64,000 nucleotides of DNA from Neisseria mucosa (GTDB lineage: Bacteria; Pseudomonadota; Gammaproteobacteria; Burkholderiales; Neisseriaceae). A program made the position numbers and the translations under genes. The stretch covers positions 1,798,001 through 1,862,000 of the forward strand of contig NZ_CP053939.1 of the NCBI RefSeq assembly GCF_013267835.1, in the 5' to 3' direction. The notes beneath the pieces were generated by a model, which worked only from the letters and a program-made list of their open reading frames with translations, did not search any database and had not been told where the DNA came from. Positions 58,976-64,000 of the stretch are shown here, piece after piece (within the stretch, counting starts at the first letter, position 1; every line of letters begins with the position of its first letter).

Positions 58976-59704
58976 TTACAGCCCCAGCGACCAAGCATTT
59001 TGGTGTTCGGACAAGTCTTCCAAGCGGTTTTCGTAATGGGCGAAGATTTCTTCGATGATTTCGTCTTCGTCGTCGATGACGCGGATCAGGTTCAAGTCCT
59101 CTTCCAAAATCAGGTTTCTGCCCAGCAACTGTTCGCGTATCCAGTCCAACAGTCCCGCCCAAAATGCTTTGCCCACTAAGATAATCGGGCGGTCGGGCGT
59201 TTTGCCGGTTTGCACCAAGGTCAGGCTTTCAAACAATTCGTCCAATGTGCCGAAACCGCCGGGCATGACGACATACGCCACGGCGTGTTTGACGAACATG
59301 ACTTTGCGCGGGAAGAAGTGTTGGAATTTAATCGACAAATCTTGATACGGATTGGCTTTTTGCTCGTGTGGCAACACGATATTCAGCCCCACCGCCGGAC
59401 TTGCGCCTGCAAACGCGCCTTTGTTGGCCGCTTCCATAATGCCCGGCCCGCCGCCGGAAATCACGGAAAATCCGGCATCCGACAGCTTGCGTGCCAAGCG
59501 CAATGTGAATGCGTAGTCGGGATGGTTTTCGGGCGTGCGCGCGCTGCCGTAAATGCTGACGGCCGGCTGAATGGCGCGTAATTCTTCGCCGGCTTCGACA
59601 AATTCGGAAATAATCTTCAATACATGATACGACTCGCGCGCCTGAATATCGCGGCGGGTTTCGTCGGGCAGCATGGGTTTGGGCAGTTTTTTGAGCAGGC
59701 TCAC
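58976..59704 (-). CDS. LOG-family (TIGR00730) protein
   Basis: 242 aa from GTG 59704, where GAAGGA lies upstream; the longer frame is a shadow of the neighbouring gene region. It has the nucleotide-binding signature VISGGGPGIMEAANKGAFAG and the PGGFGTLDE motif of the Lonely Guy phosphoribohydrolase family, in which the E attacks nucleoside monophosphates. Substrate unknown in Neisseria. An acidic tail (IDDEDEIIEEIFAHYENRLED) follows. Confidence 0.85.
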   Translation of the reverse strand: MSLLKKLPKPMLPDETRRDIQARESYHVLKIISEFVEAGEELRAIQPAVSIYGSARTPENHPDYAFTLRLARKLSDAGFSVISGGGPGIMEAANKGAFAGASPAVGLNIVLPHEQKANPYQDLSIKFQHFFPRKVMFVKHAVAYVVMPGGFGTLDELFESLTLVQTGKTPDRPIILVGKAFWAGLLDWIREQLLGRNLILEEDLNLIRVIDDEDEIIEEIFAHYENRLEDLSEHQNAWSLGL

Positions 59705-59843
59705 GGCTTTTCCTTCGTGTTTTGTGTGCTGTATTGTAACCCGAAAGGGGCAGGCCGTCTGAAAGTTGGGTTTTGGCGGCAAGTGTGCCTGCCACATTTT
59801 CAAAAGCCCGTTACAATATCTGCTTTTATTCAACTGCTCCGCC

Positions 59844-60560
59844 ATGCTCGATATTATCCACCGCGACAGCCGCACCATCGCCGTCAACAAACCTGCTGGA
59901 ATGCTGGTGCACCGAAGCTGGTTAGACAAACATGAAACCCGTTTTGCCGTGCAGACCCTGCGCGACCAAATCGGGCAGCACGTCTATCCCGTCCACCGCC
60001 TCGACCGCCCGACTTCCGGCGTCTTGCTGTTTGCCCTCGATACGGAAGCCGCACGATTATTGACGCAGCAGTTTGAAAACAAAACCATCGAAAAAACTTA
60101 TTGGGCGATTGTCCGTGGCCATCTGCCTTCAGACGGCCTGATTGATTACGCCCTCAAATATATGCCCGACAAAATCGCCGAAGCGCAGACCGAAGCCACT
60201 TTGCAGGAAGCACAAACCGCCTACCGTTGTCTGGCGCAAACCGAGTTGCCGTTCCAATCCGCCCTGCGTTATCCGACCTCTCGTTATTCGTGGGCCGAAC
60301 TCACGCCGCACACCGGCCGCAAACACCAACTCCGCCGCCATATGAAACACATTTTCCACCCCATCGTCGGCGACACCAACTACGGCGATTTGCGCCAAAA
60401 CCATGCCGTTGCCGAACATGTCGGCACGCAACGCCTGATGTTGCACGCGCGAAGCCTCAGTTTTCAAAGCATAGAAGACGGCAGCCGGATGACCGTACAA
60501 GCGCCGATAGACAACGACTGGCGGCTTTGGTTGGAAAAATTCAAAACCGAGGCCGTCTGA
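59844..60560 (+). CDS. truC: tRNA pseudouridine synthase C (RluA family)
   Basis: 238 aa from ATG 59844. RluA-family catalytic segment VYPVHRLDRPTSGVLLFALD with the catalytic Asp; start pattern IIHRDSRTIAVNKPAGMLVHRSWLDKHE and the mid block TYWAIVRGHLP match TruC, which modifies U65 of tRNA. Its stop codon TGA is provided by a DUS (60550-60561). Confidence 0.88.
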   Translation: MLDIIHRDSRTIAVNKPAGMLVHRSWLDKHETRFAVQTLRDQIGQHVYPVHRLDRPTSGVLLFALDTEAARLLTQQFENKTIEKTYWAIVRGHLPSDGLIDYALKYMPDKIAEAQTEATLQEAQTAYRCLAQTELPFQSALRYPTSRYSWAELTPHTGRKHQLRRHMKHIFHPIVGDTNYGDLRQNHAVAEHVGTQRLMLHARSLSFQSIEDGSRMTVQAPIDNDWRLWLEKFKTEAV

Positions 60561-60589
60561 AAACTGAAACCGCACATTTTCAGACGGCC
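60550..60589 (+). terminator. DUS inverted repeat that contains the truC stop codon
   Basis: AGGCCGTCTGAA at 60550-60561 with its complement at 60579-60589; the TGA at 60558-60560 ends truC. Confidence 0.7.
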
Positions 60590-60657
60590 CGGTCATGGAA
60601 AAAAACAGGCAAATCCCTTACAATACGCCCCTAAAATTTTGAAAGAACACAAGAATC

Positions 60658-61761
60658 ATGGAAGCCGAATTAATCAACCAGCTTAATAACACCCTAAATG
60701 ACTTGGAGAAGCGCAGCGAAGACATCCGCGTCTATATGGACTATCAGGGCAAGAAAGACCGATTGGAAGAAGTCATCGGCCTCTCCGAAGACCCGGAACT
60801 TTGGAACGACCCTAAACGCGCCCAAGAAATCGGCAAAGAGCGCAAAATTCTCGAAGGCATCGTGTTGACGCTCGACAACATCGCATCAGGCATCGAAGAC
60901 AACCGCATGCTGATTGAAATGGCCGTCGAAGAAAACGACGAAGAAGGTTTCGCCGCCGTGCAGGAAGATGTGGCCGGTTTGGAAAAACAAATGGCCGACC
61001 TCGAATTCAAACGAATGTTCAACCAGCCTGCCGACCCGAACAACTGCTTTATCGACATCACCGCAGGCGCGGGCGGTACCGAAGCCGAAGACTGGGCGGG
61101 CATGCTGTTCCGCATGTACAGCCGCTACGCCGAGCGCAAAGGCTTCAAAATCGAAATCCTTGAAGAAGACGACGGCGAAATCGCGGGCATCAACCGCGCC
61201 ACCATCCGCGTGGAAGGCGAGTACGCCTACGGCCTGCTGCGTACCGAAACCGGCGTTCACCGCTTGGTGCGCTATTCGCCGTTTGACTCGAACAACAAAC
61301 GCCATACGTCTTTTTCATCCGTGTTTGTGTACCCCGAAATCGACGATTCCATCGAAATCGAAATCAACCCGGCCGATTTGCGTATCGACACTTACCGCGC
61401 ATCCGGTGCCGGCGGTCAGCACATTAACAAAACCGACTCCGCCGTGCGTATTACCCACGAGCCGACGGGAATTGTGGTGCAATGTCAAAACGACCGCTCG
61501 CAACACGCCAACAAAGCTGCTGCGATGGAAATGTTGAAATCCAAACTGTACGAATTGGAAATGCGCAAACGCAACGAAGAGAAACAGGCATTGGAAGACG
61601 GTAAGTCCGATGTGGGTTGGGGCAGCCAAATCCGTTCGTACGTCTTAGACTCCTCACGCATCAAAGACTTGCGCACAGGCTACGAAGTCGGCAACACCAA
61701 AGCCGTTTTGGACGGCGACTTGGACGGCTTCATCGAAGCCAGCCTGAAACAAGGCGTATAA
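60658..61761 (+). CDS. prfB: Peptide chain release factor 2, without programmed frameshift
   Basis: 367-aa RF2 that ends translation at UGA and UAA. The tripeptide SPF (in RYSPFDSN) and the GGQ loop ([10 protein letters not shown]) are present. In many bacteria the gene carries a UGA at about codon 26 read by +1 frameshift; here the region (VYMDYQGKK) is a continuous frame, so that autoregulation is absent. Starts cleanly at 60658. Confidence 0.96.
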   Translation: MEAELINQLNNTLNDLEKRSEDIRVYMDYQGKKDRLEEVIGLSEDPELWNDPKRAQEIGKERKILEGIVLTLDNIASGIEDNRMLIEMAVEENDEEGFAAVQEDVAGLEKQMADLEFKRMFNQPADPNNCFIDITAGAGGTEAEDWAGMLFRMYSRYAERKGFKIEILEEDDGEIAGINRATIRVEGEYAYGLLRTETGVHRLVRYSPFDSNNKRHTSFSSVFVYPEIDDSIEIEINPADLRIDTYRASGAGGQHINKTDSAVRITHEPTGIVVQCQNDRSQHANKAAAMEMLKSKLYELEMRKRNEEKQALEDGKSDVGWGSQIRSYVLDSSRIKDLRTGYEVGNTKAVLDGDLDGFIEASLKQGV

Positions 61762-61773
61762 ACCGTAAAACAT

Positions 61774-61807
61774 AAAATGCCGTCTGAAAGATTTCAGACG
61801 GCATTTT
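61774..61807 (+). terminator. DUS inverted-repeat terminator of prfB, AT dialect
   Basis: Both arms are ATGCCGTCTGAA; 16-bp stem with AAA/TTT. One of the few AT-dialect pairs here. Confidence 0.7.
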
Positions 61808-61961
61808 TCAGTTTGAAAGAAACATTATTTTGCAAATATTAAAACATGTTTTGCAAATGCAAAGATTGGCGGTAATATATAGTTTCTATAAAAATGATTG
61901 GTAGGTATAACAGGCCGTCTGAAGCCTGATCCTGTCCAATATAATTAGGAGAACTTATTAA

Positions 61962-63419
61962 ATGTCCGGTCAAAAGCTGTCTTCTGCCGAGAAAACTTTC
62001 TTCGGCCATCCTTTGCAATTATCCACCCTATTCCATATTGAGCTGTGGGAGCGTTTTTCCTTCTACGGTATGCAGGGCATCCTGCTGATTTATCTGTATT
62101 ACACCGCGAGTCAAGGCGGTTTGGGTATGGATAAAGCCTTGGCCGGCGGCATTGTCGGCGCGTACGGCGGCAGCGTTTACCTGTCCACCATTCTCGGTGC
62201 GTGGTTGGCCGACCGCATTTGGGGTGCGGAGCGTACCCTGTTTATCGCCGGCATCGTCGTGATGACCGGCCATATTTTATTGGCGATCGTACCGGGTTTG
62301 ATGGGATTGCTGCTGGGTTTGGTGTTTATCGCGCTGGGCAGCGGCGGCGTGAAATCGTCTGCCGGTTCGATGGTCGGTTCTTTGTATGAACGGGAAGACC
62401 TGCGCGAATTGCGTGATGCCGGTTTCTCTATTTTCTATATTTCCATCAATATCGGCGGCTTCTTAGGCCCGTTGTTGACCGGTATTTTGCAAGACAGGAT
62501 GGGTTTCCATTACGGTTTCGGCGCGGCGGCCGTCGGCATGGCATTCGGCCTGCTGTGGTATTCGCGCGGCCGTAAAAACCTGCCGCATACGCCGGTTCCC
62601 AATCCGTTGCGCCCTGAAAAGGTGCAGACCGCCATGGCTGTCGGCGTGTTGCTGGTTTTGGTGTTGGGCAGCGTGATTGCTTCCGGCGCACTCACCCTTG
62701 AAAACTTCTCCCGCTGGCTCTTGGGCGTGGTTATCGTTACCGTCGTCGCTTATTTCGCGCGCCTGTTGGGCAGCAGCCACGTTGAAGCGGCCAATAAACG
62801 CTATATTGTGGCCTATATTCCGCTGTTTTTGACCATTTGTATGTTCTGGGCGGTTTGGTTTCAGGTGTACACCGTTGCAACGGTCTATTTTGACGAAACG
62901 GTGGACCGTACTTTCTTCGGCTTTACCGTGCCTGTTTCATGGAAAGATTCGATACAGGCCATGTGGGTGGTCCTCTTTTCCGGCGTGATGGCGGCGGTGT
63001 GGACGAAAATGGGCAAACGCCAACCTAAAACGCCGTTGAAGTTTGCACTGGCCATGTTGGTAACCGGCGTCTCTTATTTGAGTTTTATTCCGTATATTTC
63101 ATCCGGAACCCCGATGCCGATTATCGTGTTTATGCTGGTATTGCTGGCGATTACGATAGGCGAGCTGATGCTGTCGCCGATTTCGCTGTCGTTTTCTACC
63201 AAAATCGCACCGAGCATGTTTAAAACACAAATGGTTGCTTTGAATTTCTTGGCATTGTCCATCGGCTTTACCTTGGGCGGAGTGTTGTTTAAAGACTACT
63301 ACAATGCTCAGTCGCCATTGGATTTCTACTGGATGCTGGCCACCATCGGCGCGGTAACCTGCGGTATCCTGTTGGTACTCGCCCCGGTATTGAACCGCAT
63401 GCTCAAAGGTGTCGATTGA
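61962..63419 (+). CDS. POT-family proton-dependent peptide transporter
   Basis: 485 aa, 12-14 membrane helices. The family signature ExxERF is ELWERFSFYGM (about residues 29-39), with VGAYGGSVYLSTILGAWLADR and NIGGFLGPLL as PTR2 blocks. Takes up di- and tripeptides with protons. Single gene between DUS terminators. Confidence 0.9.
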   Translation: MSGQKLSSAEKTFFGHPLQLSTLFHIELWERFSFYGMQGILLIYLYYTASQGGLGMDKALAGGIVGAYGGSVYLSTILGAWLADRIWGAERTLFIAGIVVMTGHILLAIVPGLMGLLLGLVFIALGSGGVKSSAGSMVGSLYEREDLRELRDAGFSIFYISINIGGFLGPLLTGILQDRMGFHYGFGAAAVGMAFGLLWYSRGRKNLPHTPVPNPLRPEKVQTAMAVGVLLVLVLGSVIASGALTLENFSRWLLGVVIVTVVAYFARLLGSSHVEAANKRYIVAYIPLFLTICMFWAVWFQVYTVATVYFDETVDRTFFGFTVPVSWKDSIQAMWVVLFSGVMAAVWTKMGKRQPKTPLKFALAMLVTGVSYLSFIPYISSGTPMPIIVFMLVLLAITIGELMLSPISLSFSTKIAPSMFKTQMVALNFLALSIGFTLGGVLFKDYYNAQSPLDFYWMLATIGAVTCGILLVLAPVLNRMLKGVD

Positions 63420-63449
63420 TTTTTCCATTTAAATGGATGTGATGTACGC

Positions 63450-63483
63450 AGGCCGTCTGAAAATAATCTATTTCAGACGGCCT
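63450..63483 (+). terminator. DUS inverted-repeat terminator of the peptide transporter gene
   Basis: 13-bp stem, 31 bp past the stop codon. Confidence 0.65.
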
Positions 63484-63601
63484 CATGTTTTATTGAGAAT
63501 TGGAAAGAGGGCGGATTCGGGGCATAAATCGGATAGGCGGAGAATCCGAATGAAATGATACATGATTAAACCGAAATTAAAATTTAGAAATATTAAATAC
63601 A

Positions 63602-63620
63602 AATAAGAATTGTTCTCATA
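63602..63620. promoter_or_regulatory. Fur-like site upstream of nuoA
   Basis: AATAAGAATTGTTCTCATA matches the 19-bp Fur consensus at about 10 positions by hand count and has GAA/TTC dyad arms. Fur activation of the nuo operon has been described in N. meningitidis, so the location is plausible. Confidence 0.4.
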
Positions 63621-63744
63621 ACTTTATTGAATTTATTGAGGTTTTTTTGCTGATTTGCTGATATTTACCTTTAAATGGCTTTTGAAATTCGATAAAATGG
63701 TAATCTATTTTTAAGATTTGTCTGTCAACCAGTTAGGTACGACC

Positions 63745-64000
63745 ATGTTGGCCAGTTATTTTCCCGTCCTCGTATTCATCCTCGTCGGCCTTGCGGCCGG
63801 TGTGCTGTTTATCCTGCTCGGCACGATTTTGGGTCCGAAACACCACTACGCCGAGAAAGATGCGCCTTACGAATGCGGTTTCGAAGCCTTTGAAAACGCA
63901 AGGATGAAATTCGACGTACGTTATTACCTCGTCGCCATCCTCTTTATCCTCTTCGATTTGGAGGTTGCGTTTATGCTGCCGTGGGCAGTGGTATTTAAAG
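63745..64000 (+). CDS. nuoA: NADH-quinone oxidoreductase subunit A (partial, runs off the window)
   Basis: First 85 codons of the complex I subunit A; the 3' end lies outside. Starts [16 protein letters not shown], then ALGPKHHY-type ([19 protein letters not shown]) and [13 protein letters not shown] ([13 protein letters not shown]) segments, which are diagnostic. It is the first gene of the nuo operon, so the operon continues to the right. Confidence 0.93.
   Translation, partial: MLASYFPVLVFILVGLAAGVLFILLGTILGPKHHYAEKDAPYECGFEAFENARMKFDVRYYLVAILFILFDLEVAFMLPWAVVFK

Larger units (their letters stand above)
63420..63744. other. Spacer before nuoA
   Basis: AT-rich, about 325 bp. Contains a DUS pair (63450-63483) and a Fur-like dyad (63602-63620); no gene seen. 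Confidence 0.6.

Noticed and set aside
59705..59929. N-terminal extension of the LOG-family protein
   Set aside because: The GTG at 59704 has a good ribosome site and the extension overlaps the promoter region of truC.

Overview
This window is a chromosomal stretch of a commensal Neisseria. More than 60 copies of the neisserial DNA uptake sequence core GCCGTCTGAA are present, mostly as the 12-mer AGGCCGTCTGAA (AG dialect) and mostly as head-to-head pairs that form terminator hairpins after genes. Gene content (PilB-type MsrAB fusion, RecQ with three HRDC domains, ECF sigma operon, TamA/TamB) fits Neisseria. The AG dialect points to a subflava/flavescens-like species rather than to N. meningitidis or N. 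gonorrhoeae; this species placement is inference.

Region 1 (1-15.3 kb) carries housekeeping genes (2-hydroxyacid dehydrogenase, gnd, ggt, lpxC, gapA, trmO, a nicotinamidase-like gene, rfaC, etfBA, a YigZ gene, purD, a Sua5/YrdC gene). It holds sixteen perfect DnaA boxes (TTATCCACA), against two in the remaining 49 kb. A 649-bp AT-rich gap between lpxC and gapA has three of them, and one perfect and one 15/16 parS site lie 2.6-5.5 kb to its right. I read this as the origin/centromere region of the chromosome.

Region 2 (15.3-29.3 kb) holds purB, the MsrAB/PilB gene, ftsY, ispA-xseB, an RNB exoribonuclease, a patatin lipoprotein, rsgA and metG, together with a surface-adhesin-E-like lipoprotein, a DUF533 gene and a 64-aa small protein.

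Region 3 has two AT-rich inserts between core genes: 29.3-31.9 kb (metG to murA) and 40.3-41.7 kb (gltX to a coiled-coil gene). Each encodes a putative toxin preceded by an overlapping or near-overlapping gene for a secreted or membrane-anchored partner. The toxins have unrelated front halves (a GHSLGG lipase; a helical D..RH/HE/D..NN domain) but share a C-terminal domain of about 118 residues, roughly 58% identical, that resembles the XVIPCD tag used by antibacterial type IV secretion systems. These look like exported killer/immunity pairs; no secretion machinery lies in the window.

Region 4 (32-45.2 kb) is core: murA, ftsEX, a TlpA thioredoxin, an ArsC-like gene, a YdcF gene, a Fur-boxed siderophore-binding protein, gltX, yjdM and recQ.

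Region 5 (45.4-48.8 kb) is a copper/oxidative-stress operon: DoxX membrane protein, an HvfA-type precursor peptide with four EGxCG motifs, its DUF692 (MNIO) and DUF2063 partners, an ECF sigma factor and a 57-aa HX3CX2C anti-sigma factor. An identical promoter pattern (TTGTCAG-N16-CGTCTAA) precedes both this operon and the distant msrAB gene, which links the two into one regulon.

Region 6 (49-64 kb) holds tamB-tamA, sstT, an ABC exporter, a LOG-family gene, truC, prfB (without the usual frameshift), a POT peptide transporter and the start of nuoA. No rRNA, tRNA, IS element, prophage or CRISPR array was seen.
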